64,000 nucleotides of DNA. It comes from Tritrichomonas musculus. Lineage: Eukaryota; Parabasalia; Tritrichomonadida; Tritrichomonadidae. The position numbers were made by a program, and so were the translations under genes. Below are positions 53,311-64,000 of this stretch, piece after piece. Under the pieces are notes generated by a model. That model ran no database searches and was not told where the DNA came from. It was given only the letters and a program-made list of their open reading frames with translations. The first letter of the stretch is position 1; each line of letters opens with the position of its first letter. The stretch lies in assembly GCA_039105265.1 (NCBI GenBank), contig JAPFFF010000002.1, positions 1,054,001 to 1,118,000 on the forward strand. The letters are read 5' to 3'.

Positions 53311-54497
53311 AGAGGTATTCATGTTAAGTGACTTAACGTCTTTTTGAATTTATCTAATCTCATTATTTCCATCAATATTAAGTTATATGCATTCAAATCA
53401 ATAAATTTTAATTGGTTGCTCGATATAATCATTTTAAGAATATCTTACACTGTTTATTTTATAAAAATTTTAATCTGATATATCTTTAATATTTCATTCA
53501 ATCTTTATGATTTTTGAAAATTTCAAATATATTTATATTAATACACATAAGATTAATTAAATTATTAGATTTTTCAAATTAAATTAAATTTATAAACAGA
53601 AATAAAAAGAAATTAAAATTTTTTTCATATATAAACTTATCATTTCTTTTTTTTCAGCCTAGAATTTTATATAATTCTTTTCCATATGATATTTTATTAT
53701 ATGTATTAATGTATATGTTGGTGCTTAAGATATTCATACGCTTAATTTTGAGAAAAAATGGTTTTGATTTTAATGGCTTATTTTAATGGTGTAAAATGTC
53801 ATTAAAAGAGTTTAAAAAAATGTATTTCAAGAAATAAGAGAGTATTCAAGTATATATATCATTAAATATATTTATTGTATTTTGTATATTATTATATATT
53901 ATTTTTTATTGTAAAAATAAAATGATTAATCAAGATATTTTAATTAATTAATTTAAAATATATTAATTCAATATTTATTTTATTTCATTCAATATATAAA
54001 CTAATCATGTATTCAAAAAAATGATCGTCATTTCAATAATAAATCTTTATTCAAATTATAATTGTGAATTTATCTTAATAATCAATAAAATAAACCATAT
54101 TATATATATATAAATATAATATAAAACATTATATAAAAAATAAATAAGATAATATAAATAAAATATATTAAAATATTATATAAATAAATCGGCAGCAATA
54201 AAAAATTAAATTATTTCAATTTTAGAATAATCCTTTGAAATATTACTCCATTTTCATTGAAATATTTTCTTTCAAAAGAAACAACTTTTGTTAATGATAT
54301 TCAAAATTGAGAATTTAATTTCTCTAACAAAAGTTCTCCATAGCCATTTAATCATAGAAATATAATTTATATTAATATCTCGAAATCAAACGTATAAAAC
54401 ATTATATACTTTCTATTATAGCATAAATATAAAATATTTAAAATAATATTTAATTATCTATCAAATTTCTACGCTAGATCTCTTCATGAATACCTCT
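53311..54497. mobile_element. MITE, AGAGGTATTCA family, copy c
   Basis: Ends AGAGGTATTCATG / CATGAATACCTCT are flanked by a perfect 8-bp duplication AATGATCA (53303-53310, 54498-54505). The left subterminal TTAAGTGACTTAACG is shared with copy a. 1187 bp, no coding capacity. Confidence 0.85.
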
Positions 54498-55035
54498 AAT
54501 GATCAGTTTTTTGATGAATAATTAATCTATTTCATTTTATACCAATAAATAGAATATTAAGAAGTTTTTTAATATTAAAATGAAAATAATATTAAAGTAT
54601 TCTTGATAAGATACAAAGATAATGAACATACTAAATTTTACAAAAATACGTTATTTAAGTTCTCGCACTTCTAATATAAGCGATTTGTCAATGTTCATTC
54701 CAAAAATCAAATATTTCATTTCTTCAAATATCAAAAACCCAAGTTTTTATTGTTTTATTTAATAAATTATTTAAAGGATCATTTTAATTATCAAGTTGTT
54801 AAAAATATATTACCCATATTTATAAACGTCCGTCTAAAATCGCAGAAGAGAACTCTGACACGATTTTTAAGTTACAAAAAAGCCTTCATATTTTATATTT
54901 TACAACAAATAAGTATAATAATAATATATTATAAAATATATATTAAATATATTGAATTTTATATTTTATAAATATCGATTGTTTTTTAGAGATATAAATA
55001 GATTTATGCTTAATTCAATTATTCACTTGAATATA

Positions 55036-57678
55036 CAGTCATCCGATCAGCGTTACAGTGAATTCAATGTGGCTACAGTGGATTGAGAGTTTACAGAAAA
55101 ATTGAAAGAAATTATAAATATTTTATATTAATTTAAATAAAATTGATAGAAAAAGTTTGTTAATTGAATATTTTAAAACTAATACTGGGGGTATTTTCTG
55201 AAGAAAATTTCAATGATCATGCCAAATTTTCATTGAAAAATGAAACAAATATGCATTGAAAATAAAAAACTCTAAGTTCTCTTTACTTTTTTAATGGAAG
55301 AATTAATGAAAGAGCTATCATGGGCTGCTGAAAATGGAATACTCAGTGAGTCTCAATGGGAAATTTTTGAAAAAAGGTCAAATGGTTGGATCAATGCCAG
55401 AGATTCCGGCTGAACTTAAAGTCAATCCAGAAGATGAAATTATATCAGGCCAGTGGACAAATTCTGAAGAAATGTTACAAAAATTATTTTTTTTTACAGC
55501 ATGGACATCAGCAAATGCCAGACGAAAGATACGATTTTTTTAAAATCGCGAAATCAATTAAAAATATCTGTATTATTTGAATTAAAAAACGTATAAAACC
55601 TATAAAAACCTCTAAAAAATAGTAACTTTGAAGATTTATCTGAAATTCATATTAAATTGAAATAACAGGTAAAATAAACACATGAGACTTGAGGAAAAGA
55701 ACTTGTATTTGAATATTGAATAAATAAATAGTCAAACAATGAGTAAGATCTATAAATTTGACATAAATAATTTCTAGATTTGATGATGTCCCTAGTAAAC
55801 GAACAGAAGTAATGTTATTTTGGTATGTATGATTGAACTTGTTTGAAAATGTTGCAAAAAATCCATTTTTAAGGAGTTTTTATATGATGGATTGCTTGCT
55901 TTATAATATGAGAAAATGTATAACTTTTTGTGAAAAGTTCATTCAAAATATTATAAATAAAAAAATAATCAAATCCTTTCTTTATAAAATGAAAAATTAT
56001 AATTAAAAATGTAAATTTATCAACAAAAAAAAATTATTTTTAGCTAAAATCTAAAATTGAGAGTATCATTCAATTCCACTGTTTAGTTTTTGTGAGACTA
56101 TAACACTGATCGGAAAAGGAGAACGAAGACGTTTTTTTTTGTACGTTAAAAAATATATTAAAATGATTTTATATAATTAATTAATAGTCATTTTTTCGTT
56201 ATTTGTTAATATTAATATTTTGTAATCATATTTAAATGAATTTGTATTATTGAAAATACATTTATTGTTCAAATGATGGAAATTATATGTTATCAGTATC
56301 TGATTTTCATAAATAGGTATGTGAAATTAAGAAATCGTTTATATAAAAGATTAGTGATGGTATTATAACCCAATTGACCCTGCCTGAAAGGAAATTCAGC
56401 GTATGCATTTTTATTTATTTCCTAAGAAAGAAAAAATAATCATTAAATTTTTTTTGAAAGATTTTGAATAAATTATTTATTTCTATTCAATTACTCTCAA
56501 TTAAAATATTTATTTGAGATAATTTCTTTTTTTTTAAGAATTTTATTTATTTTATTTATGGATAATTTATACTATATAAACTTATTACAATGACATTTAT
56601 ATAAATATGATATTTATTTATGTATATTTATAAAATATATATTATAAATATTTCATTTATATAAAGATAAAAATAGTTCAATTTTACATTCTCAATCATC
56701 AATAGGAATTTTAAATTAAATATCATCGTCCAAGAGTCAATTTTGAGAACAATTTCATATAAAAAAAATCTTTCATATTCAATTATTAATTTTCATGAAA
56801 TTCCATCATACAATGTATTAAAGTCGGATTTTTCCTATAAAACATTTGTATTTCTTTACCATTAAATCTGCATTTATATTAATTTAGCAAAATGAAGCCT
56901 ATTAATAAATAATTTTATTATAATTTTAATATTTATTAAAATATGCAAGTTTTATTAATTATTACGTCAGTAATAAATAATATTTCCCACCTTTACTTTA
57001 CTATTTTAGCCTTTTTCCTCATTCTAATATATCATATATTATGGCTTCAAATTTGAAATATATCATATAAAAATCCAATATTTAATCAATTTAACAGGCT
57101 GGGTAAGCTCTTTTAATTTTTTTTTAGATTTGAAAATAATATTTATAAAATATATACTAAATAATTAAGCATAACATTTTAGTATGTCATTATATAAAAA
57201 TATAATAGTAAAAAAAGTGATTTATGTCATTTTTGTAAAGATAAAATAAAAATGAAAGAGTTTATTTTTTATAGTTTTAATTCAATTTTTTAAAAAATAA
57301 AATGTTATTATCTTATTATATTTTTATAAACTATATATAATATCACATGATATAGTTTGTATACAATATATAATAAATAGATAAAATCATAAACTATGAA
57401 AAATAATTATACAACTTGCACAGATTCTTTGTAACAATTTTGATATCTAAATGTTACAAGAAATTGAATTAAAAATTTATCATTACAATTCAATTTATTA
57501 ACTTTTTCATAACTTTTATTTTTATTTTATGAATATCTTTGTTTCCCTACTATATTTCTTTTTGGTTTCTTATTAATAATTATTCAATATATAATATTAT
57601 ATTTATATTTATATAAAATAAGTCGAAAAAAATCTTTGTCATAACCGTCTCTCCGTTCTCCTTTTGATCGGATGACTG
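55036..57678. mobile_element. Tc1/mariner-like element, probably dead
   Basis: CAGTCATCCGATCA at 55036 is inverted at 57665-57678 (TGATCGGATGACTG) with TA outside each end. CAGT termini and a TA target are typical of Tc1/mariner. Just inside the left end is a frameshifted coding remnant (55294-55580). A block AAAAGGAGAACG near the right end has an inverted partner at about 56115-56130, pointing to internal rearrangement. Confidence 0.55.
55294..55580 (+). pseudogene. Frameshifted gene remnant, possibly a transposase N-terminus
   Basis: Protein-like stretches follow one another in three frames: MEELMKELSWAAENGILSES (from 55294), then VGSMPEIPAELKVNPEDEI, then QHGHQQMPDERYDFFKIAKS. The switches fall at an A6 run (around 55371) and a T9 run (around 55486), as expected for indels in homopolymers. 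No family is recognised. Its position just inside the left end of a Tc1/mariner-like element suggests a transposase N-terminus, but this is a guess from context. Confidence 0.4.
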
Positions 57679-57680
57679 TA

Positions 57681-58290
57681 AAGTCGGATTCAATTAGCTT
57701 GGACAAACTTTTTAAATTACCATAGAAATCCATTCAAAAGTGTCCCAAGCTGCATGCAAGAAATTCAGAGATACTCAGAAAATGAAAAAGTGTCAAGCTC
57801 AAATAAAACGAAAATAAAAAAAGAAAACTTTAGAAGAAATCTTTTTATTGAGACCTAAAAGATAAAATTGGAAGTGGATATGGATAGTTCCATGACTTTT
57901 TCTATGATAACTCGTCTGGATAGTAAAACCTAGCATTAATCTTATTTTCTATGCTTTAAATAGTCAATGACCACTTTTTGGCAACTGGTCACTTGGAGCT
58001 ATAAAATGCTTTAATACTGGTCATTTCCAACCTAAAATGACCATCAATTTAAAGCCTAGCTTATTTATAATAATTAAAGAAATTTCTATCTGGAGCATAA
58101 ATATCTATTCTCGAGATGTTTTAAAGTGGTGATTCTTTTTTAAAAATGCTTTTTTTGCGTATGATTTATTCATATTGCTCTTCTTGGCTTAAAATAAATG
58201 AGATTTTATTACTATTCAATTGAAAATTTTGTTTTTCACTTTTATCAGAATTTTTTTGAGAGAATGTCCTAAGCATTTTGAATCCGACTT
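57681..58290. mobile_element. TA-flanked MITE, AAGTCGGATTCAA family
   Basis: AAGTCGGATTCAA at 57681 is inverted at 58278-58290, each with TA outside (57679-57680, 58291-58292); similarity continues for about 27 bp (GCTT.GGACA). The left TA is also the right TA of the Tc1/mariner-like element. A single related end (TAAAGTCGGATT) occurs at about 56819. 610 bp, no gene. Confidence 0.7.
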
Positions 58291-58292
58291 TA

Positions 58293-58845
58293 AACTCAGT
58301 TTTTTAATCTTCACTCCCTTCAATTTTCTACGAATATTCAAAAATTGATTAAATTGAATAAAAATTTTATTTTATCAACTTTTTTAGAAAGAAAAATTTA
58401 TTTTTTTGTATGTTTTCTCCTTTCTCTGTACTCTATTCTAAAAATCTAAAATCATAAAGCAATCTTTTCCCATATGCCATATGAGGTTAAAAAATGCTTT
58501 GATCAATGCGTAATGATGCTCATTGATGAGTTTTAATAACCAAAAATCTTAATAGAGTTTTGAAAGGAAAAATAAAATATAGAAAAAGTGAAAATTTTGA
58601 ATTAAAAAAACGTAATAATAGAAAAATTGAATGATCCCCGTAGCCGATATTAATGTTCACACGTAAAAAAACAAAACCATCAAATTTCTATATTAAAAAA
58701 TAATTTTTATAAAATATTATATTAAAAATATTATATTTTGTAATTATATTAGTATATATTTATCAGAATATTAAAACTATAATTGTCATACTTAAAGATA
58801 TTAATAGATAAAATTGAGAGGGTGTGAAGATTAAAAAACAGAGTT
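58293..58845. mobile_element. TA-flanked MITE, AACTC(A/T)GTTTTTTAATC family
   Basis: The inverted repeats of about 37 bp are AACTCAGTTTTTTAATCTTC then AC.CCCT.CAATTTT at 58293, inverted at about 58809-58845, with TA outside (58291-58292, 58846-58847). The left TA is shared with the preceding MITE. 553 bp, no gene. Confidence 0.7.
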
Positions 58846-61690
58846 TAAATGATCACAATTTTTTCTGAATTAAAAATTTATCGTCGTAAAATTTATTCAA
58901 ATTGGTGACAATTCTTTTTTCTCCTCTCAATTTTATAAAATTTTGTGTGATGGTTACATTTTTTGTCCGTTTAATTTTTAGTTGGAGTGCTAAAAGTCAT
59001 ATTTCCTCTTTATCAATCTCAAAACAAAATTTATCATCATCTTAGTTATTATTAGATGAAGCTATATTCTTATTTTTATCCAAGAATTTTGAATTTTGGA
59101 ACATTATATTTGTAAATATCTTTTGATGTTCACAAGATCCAACCATACTTACTCTGCCAAAAATTACTTTCATTCCTCACTCTATAAGAATATCACGGTA
59201 AAAAACGAATTTAAAAATTGGCTCACAAAAAGTTTCACTTTTTTAAGTAATATTTGCTATTTTTAATAGCAAAACTTTAATATATTTTGTTTATATTGGT
59301 ATATTTAGAATTGTCATCAGATGATCCATATGATGCAATAGTCAAATAGAAAATTTATTTTTGGTCCGTTATTTATCAGACCAAATTTCTTATTTTTGGA
59401 AAATAAATATGTAGTTATCTTTTAAATATATAAATATTGCTATTTTATATATTTTTTTGTTTTAGAAAAGCTTTCTTAGGCTTATTTTGAACAATTTATT
59501 TTGAGAGGAAAAAAACAAATTTGACCAAAAAAGCATTGAAAAAGTTAACCAATTCTTAGAAAATTAAAACTTAAAAAAGCAAGAAAAAAGAAAAATTATA
59601 CAATAAAGCATTATCAAATGTAAATATTTATTAAATGTTTATTATATATTCAACTAAAAAGAGAGAGATTTAAGATAAATCTCAAAAAAATGAAATATGT
59701 ATGCCAAAAGGAACTTCAAATTCAGCACTATATGCTTAGATAGTGATCGTAAACCTAAAAACTTTTCAATTTTTGTATATTCCGTCGGTAATCGGTAGTA
59801 TTTGGTTTCGCTGATCTGTCCATATCTCGATTTTTTGGGCTTTGCTGAGTCGTCTATCGATATTCCGATTGCTTTTTTGATGATTTTTTGTTGATTTATG
59901 TATAAATCTGGCTGAAATAAGGAGAATCTAAATTAATGAATCTATTGACCAAATAAAAAGTGCCAATGATTTGATAGTAAATCAATAGAAAATCACTATA
60001 ACAATAGGCAAATTAATTCAAAAAGTTATTTATATTGAAAAAAATGAGATATTTCAAAGATGTAAATTCTTTTTTGAATTACTTAATTAAAAGTGGATTT
60101 TTTCTGAAAAGTTAAGTGACAGAGGTCTCTTCTGCAATTTTAGACGGACGTTTATAAATATGGGTATACTTTTTTTAGAAGTGCAGGGACTAAAATAACG
60201 TATTTTGTCAATTTAATATTTTGCTTTTATTTCCTTTAATATTTTATATCTCAATAATTTTATTATATTTTTATTTTAAACATTTATTGTATTATATGAA
60301 ATACTTATTGTTTTGATTATTTATTCAAAGGGAAAGAAGTTACTTAATTGCCAAAAATCATTAAATATATATAAATATCTTAATGAAAAAATATTTTTAA
60401 TTCATAATTAACGTATATTTAACTAATAAATATAATATTAATATTTAATAATTATTTGTATAAAATAAAACAATTTTTTTCATGAAAAAAAATAAAATTT
60501 AAAAAAAAATGTATTTTACAACTCATTTTTTGGAATGGTTGTTTATATCTCAAGGGATAACTATATATCAATTTATAGGATAATTAATATATATCACAAT
60601 AAATATATGAAAATAAAAAACGACTCGTCAGGCGTAGCTGCGTTTTAACCTTTAATTTTTTAAAAAAAATTTAAATTTTTGAATGAAAAAAAAAAATTGG
60701 CATGAATCTTTTTCAAGGATTTTTTTTAATATGTCAAAAACTTTTTGACTATTTCCGGTTGGATATTTGACTATTTCCGGTTCATATTGAATTTTTTTAA
60801 ATTGCTTTTTTTTTTTCAAGAAGGAAATTAAAGCATTCAAAATATTTTTTGATGAATTATATATTAAAATATGCATTATTCCAATAGTCATCTTTTAAAT
60901 TGCTCTGTTAAAAACAAAGAAAATTCTTTTTTTACTGAGATAAATTAGTTTTAATTTATAATAAAAATACAAAGAATACGACATATTCATTAATTTCTCC
61001 CAACAATCTCTTATTTAAACCAATTATGGTAAATAAATAAATCATCAGCGCATATCTTAAGGTATTTTTAAAAAATTTCATTGAGAATATTTAATATCAG
61101 ATTTTAGCAATTCATGTTTTCAAGAGTAGAAAAAGATTCAAAAGATAAATCATATTACATTATGCAAAAATCATTCTTCATTTTACACATTTATCATTTA
61201 ATTCATAGAAATTTAAAATGGCATTATTACAAGATCGATTGAATTAATTTTTTTATTAAACATTTTCATATAATAAAGATGCATTTAATATTTTATGACT
61301 TTTTTTATGCAAAAACATGAAAAATATTTGATGAATTTTTTTTATAATTTCAATGGTTTACGAAAATTAATAAAAATACTCATAAAACTCCACCTGACGA
61401 ACAAAACTCTTTCATTAAATATTTTTTATATAATATGGAATATACTTAATAAAATATATTAATATAAAGAATTTCTAAAAAAATTTTTAGTACCCGTACC
61501 TCTCTTTTTTTGTAATATCCTTTTATATCAGAATTTTTTTTTGAAAATTTTAATAATCTATTATTATAAATATATATTTCATAATGGTCTATATTTTCGA
61601 TTAGCATCACTTAAAATATCAATTGTCTGGCTAGATAAAGAGATATGAAATTCCTCTCAAAATTATTCAAAAAGTTTACCAACTAAATTA

Positions 61691-61812
61691 ACGTATAATA
61701 CTTCAGACCTTCAAAAAGTTGATCCAAAATAACGTATAATACTTCAGACCTTCAAAAAGTTGATTGAAAAAATAACGTATAAGACTTAAGACATTCAAAA
61801 AGTTTATTTTTA
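61691..61812. repeat. 41-bp tandem repeat, three copies
   Basis: ACGTATAATACTTCAGACC then TTCAAAAAGTTGAT is repeated at 61691, 61732 and 61774 (the last altered to AAGACTTAAGACA), with a further TTCAAAAAGTTTACC just before. Each copy contains the TTCAAAAAGTT motif that recurs near element ends across the window. Confidence 0.75.
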
Positions 61813-63414
61813 AAAAAGAACAAAATATAAATATATTATTTAAAATTAAATGAAATTGCAATTTTGTGAAAAAAATATAGAATATATTCGAAAATAATTA
61901 AATAGCAAAAAATAAAAAAAAATACTTAGATAAATGCACATATAATCATTTTAATGGAAACTATAAACTAACATCAGATAAAGTAGGGATATATAAAAAA
62001 GTGTTTTACGTATATTTACTAATTTTTTGAATGATCATATCAATTAAGGAAGATCTGAGATATAATATCTCTAGAGCTCCAAACTTTAAAGCACAAGATA
62101 CATTGTAATCTCTATATAATATTCTTAAAAGTTCCATAAATTGCAAAAAAAAGTTATTCTTTAAAGACACCTCATGATCAATATTAAATAATTCCTAAAA
62201 GATATATCCCAAACTTCAAATATTTTAGATATTGCATCAAATATTTCAATATTATACACAGAAAAGCTAAATAAAATATAAAAATTATTCATTTACACCT
62301 TTTTTGAATGATGATAAAAGTATGATATTGATATGTTATATGAAAAATAAATAACATAAACATTTCAATTTAAATATGTGATTATATCTTGATTTTTTTT
62401 CAGCAAATATTATATTATTTTTTATGTTCATGATTTTTATGAGAAATTATATATAATATAAAAGTTATAAATGAAAGTGTAAGAGAGAAAAAAGTTTCCA
62501 CACCTTTATTTTTTTTTATTTATTTGTAGAAATTTCTTCTCCCAAAAGAGTGAGTTCTTCAGGAATAAAATTTAACTAGGTGAGAAACTAAATTAGGAAT
62601 TTTTCTAAGAAATAATTATGGAATTTTTTTAAAAAAATTTTTATCATGATTTTGATTTATATATAATCATTATTTTTAATATAGAAATTTAATTATATTA
62701 AAACCAATATAATTATCAAACAAAATTTTAGTATATTTTTATTTTTATGTAAATAAAATAAATTATAAGCTCTCACAAATTTATTAATAATTATCTTCAT
62801 GAATTCTGATGTTTATTTAAACAATTCTGATTAATGTCCGTTTTATCCATACATTTTTTTAACTAAAAATGTAGTATTTATATGTTTGATCTCTAAAAAT
62901 CTATATAAAAAGCTTTTATTAAATAATAAAAAAATTGAATTATTTTTTATTCTTATATAGGCTGACTGATTCTATGTGATTTATCAAATAATTTCTATGA
63001 ATAAATGGTTATTTAAAATGATTTAAAAATATAATTATCTCCAAGAAAAAAAATGATTTTTTAATTTATTTAAAAATTATAATAAGTTTTATCAAAATTA
63101 ATTATTTATTTTATATTTATTATAAATATAAATCAAATATTAATCCTATTATTAAAAAAAAGAATATCAATAATATTTGGGCATATTTTTAATAATAAAT
63201 ATTATATATTTTATTTGCTAACTAATTTTGAAATAATCTATGATTTAAAATAATAAAAACAATAAGATAAAAATAACTTTAATAGAGACAATTAAGCTTT
63301 CAAAAAAAAGTAAACGGAATGACGGCGGTTAGTAATCAAAAAAATTCAGAACCAAAACTTTTTAAGTATTGTTTTTTCAATGTGTTTTATCAATTATTTT
63401 AATAGTATATTTGT
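61813..63414. other. AT-rich stretch without recognisable features
   Basis: No gene or element end recognised between the 41-bp repeat and the Maverick end. GTTTCCACACCTTTATTTTT at about 62498 resembles GTTTCCATACCTTT at 41631 and 45222, a weak hint of another dispersed sequence. Confidence 0.4.
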
Positions 63415-63545
63415 AGTAGTATATACGAGTCGGTTTCCGCGGGGGCCACGCTACGCTTAAGCCCACACGTCAACACGAACTCGTGATAAAAATAAAAAAA
63501 TAAAAATGAAAAAAAAAAAAAAAAAAAATAAAAAAAATTTTTCTT

Positions 63546-63697
63546 CAACTTGTTTTTTTCTTGAAGTACTACTAGGGACCTAAACAACTACCTCGGGTCC
63601 CCACTACTTGTTGTTTCTTGAAGTACTACTAGGGACCTAAACAACTACCTCGGGTCCCCACTACTACTAGGGACCTAAACAACTACCTCGGGTCTCT
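63546..63697. repeat. Maverick-C subterminal repeat (3 copies)
   Basis: Three copies of the GGGACC...GGTCCC unit, one lacking the long A-rich tail; the innermost reads GGTCTCTCATAG instead of GGTCCCTCATAG. Confidence 0.85.
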
Positions 63698-63945
63698 CAT
63701 AGTCTATTTTGATGTTCAGCTATAGAGATACGTGCACCAATTGACTTCAATAATAACTTAGCTTTTTCAATGTCATCAAAGAGTTCTTTGTATGACTTGA
63801 TTATATTTATCATTATATCGAATTGACTAGCTATTTTATCATCATCTTCATTCATACATTTTCCAAATATCTTGTCTTTAATACCTTTAAATCTTGTATA
63901 TAGAGCTGATGCGTCATTATTCAGTCCGTTAATAGCGCTATTCAT
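63697..63945 (-). CDS. Small Maverick protein, unknown (82 aa), Maverick-C copy
   Basis: Third copy of the outermost Maverick gene. It differs from the others by Gly in LLKSIGARIS (Asp elsewhere) and shares ELFDDIEK with the right-arm copy of Maverick-B. Few replacements across separate insertions suggest recent spread. Confidence 0.7.
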   Translation of the reverse strand: MNSAINGLNNDASALYTRFKGIKDKIFGKCMNEDDDKIASQFDIMINIIKSYKELFDDIEKAKLLLKSIGARISIAEHQNRL

Positions 63946-64000
63946 TTAAGACAAAAATAAAAAAATAACAATAAAATAAAAGAAGTTAAATTTTACTAAG

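Larger units (their letters stand above)
54813..60164. mobile_element. TA-flanked element with about 48-bp inverted repeats
   Basis: CCCATATTTATAAACGTCCG continues through CTAAAAT.GCAGAAGAGA..CTCTG.CA at 54813-54860 and is inverted at 60117-60164 with three mismatches. TA lies just outside both ends (54811-54812, 60165-60166). A second pair further out (ACGTTATTTAAGTTC...CACTTCTAA at 54647-54676 against 60172-60206) suggests that the terminal repeat originally extended further, or that an older element surrounds this one. The interior is a patchwork of other TA-flanked elements, so a transposase of its own is not recognisable. Confidence 0.6.
63415..64000. mobile_element. Maverick/Polinton end (Maverick-C), runs off the right edge
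   Basis: Begins AGTAGTATATACGAGTCGG exactly where similarity to the palindromic Maverick starts; the left flank (AATAGTATATTTGT) is unrelated. It continues colinearly with that element: the GC-rich CCGCGGGGGCCACG segment, an A/T run, three subterminal repeat units, the 82-aa gene, and the last codons of the 81-aa gene at the edge. It is at a different site, so it is an independent insertion of the same family. Confidence 0.9.

Noticed and set aside
60652-60891. 79-codon minus-strand frame
   Set aside because: Lys/Phe-rich from homopolymers and a short internal duplication (GACTATTTCCGGTT); no recognisable feature.
60625-61400. Possible small element with TCGTCAGG ... CCTGACGA ends
   Set aside because: The inverted repeat is only about 8 bp with weak extension and no matching flanking duplication was found.
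1-64000. tRNA and rRNA genes
   Set aside because: Looked for cloverleaf-like GC-rich segments and conserved rRNA blocks; none was convincing by eye.

Overview
The window looks like a eukaryotic, very AT-rich, repeat-laden contig, most likely from a trichomonad (parabasalid; Tritrichomonas or a relative). The reasons are: no spliceosomal introns in any recognisable gene; several Maverick/Polinton ends; a transposase carrying the trichomonad-type ankyrin/DUF3447 region; TCA(Y)(W) initiator-like motifs a few bases before ATG codons; and a compact histone H2A gene next to a UPF3-like gene. The species is an inference.

Only about 2 kb (49.9-51.6 kb) looks like ordinary host sequence: a Smg4/UPF3-domain gene (+) and a histone H2A gene (-), convergent. 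Most of the rest is layered mobile DNA, and many element ends can be paired by eye through inverted repeats and target-site duplications (TSDs).

Layout. 1-2402: end of a Maverick with a partial gene that fits the N-terminal region of its DNA polymerase B. 2490-7265: a non-coding MULE-like element (9-bp TSD) holding a PIF/IS5-like transposon (3094-5768, intact DDE transposase) and a MITE (6468-7249). 7379-8087: a small element with an 8-bp TSD. 8260-25685: a MULE with long, tandem-repeat-bearing inverted repeats and a transposase interrupted by two in-frame stops; its left inverted repeat is split by a 12.8-kb Maverick (8632-21459). 25820-39949: a 14.1-kb MULE (9-bp TSD, about 1.04-kb inverted repeats) with an ankyrin-AT-hook-zinc-finger-MULE transposase. 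41.6-45.15 kb: three elements stacked at one target sequence. 45419-49795: a MULE with an intact 690-residue transposase and 121-bp repeat arrays in its arms. 53.3-60.2 kb: another MITE and a group of TA-flanked elements. 63415-64000: the end of another Maverick of the palindromic element's family.

The most striking object is the Maverick at 8632-21459. It is a near-perfect giant palindrome: two arms of about 6.3 kb in inverted orientation around a 128-bp single-copy spacer (14905-15032). Each arm carries HNH-like, Ulp1-like protease, candidate minor capsid, integrase, packaging ATPase and small genes, so each gene is present twice; polymerase and major capsid genes are absent. The outer flanks are the same MULE repeat at the same phase with a CGAGA duplication, as if the palindrome integrated as a unit. 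The integrase has Asn at the DD35E glutamate position and the protease reading frame is broken at a GA repeat in both arms. It resembles a defective snap-back genome of a protein-primed virus-like element. All comparisons were made by eye, with no database or alignment program.
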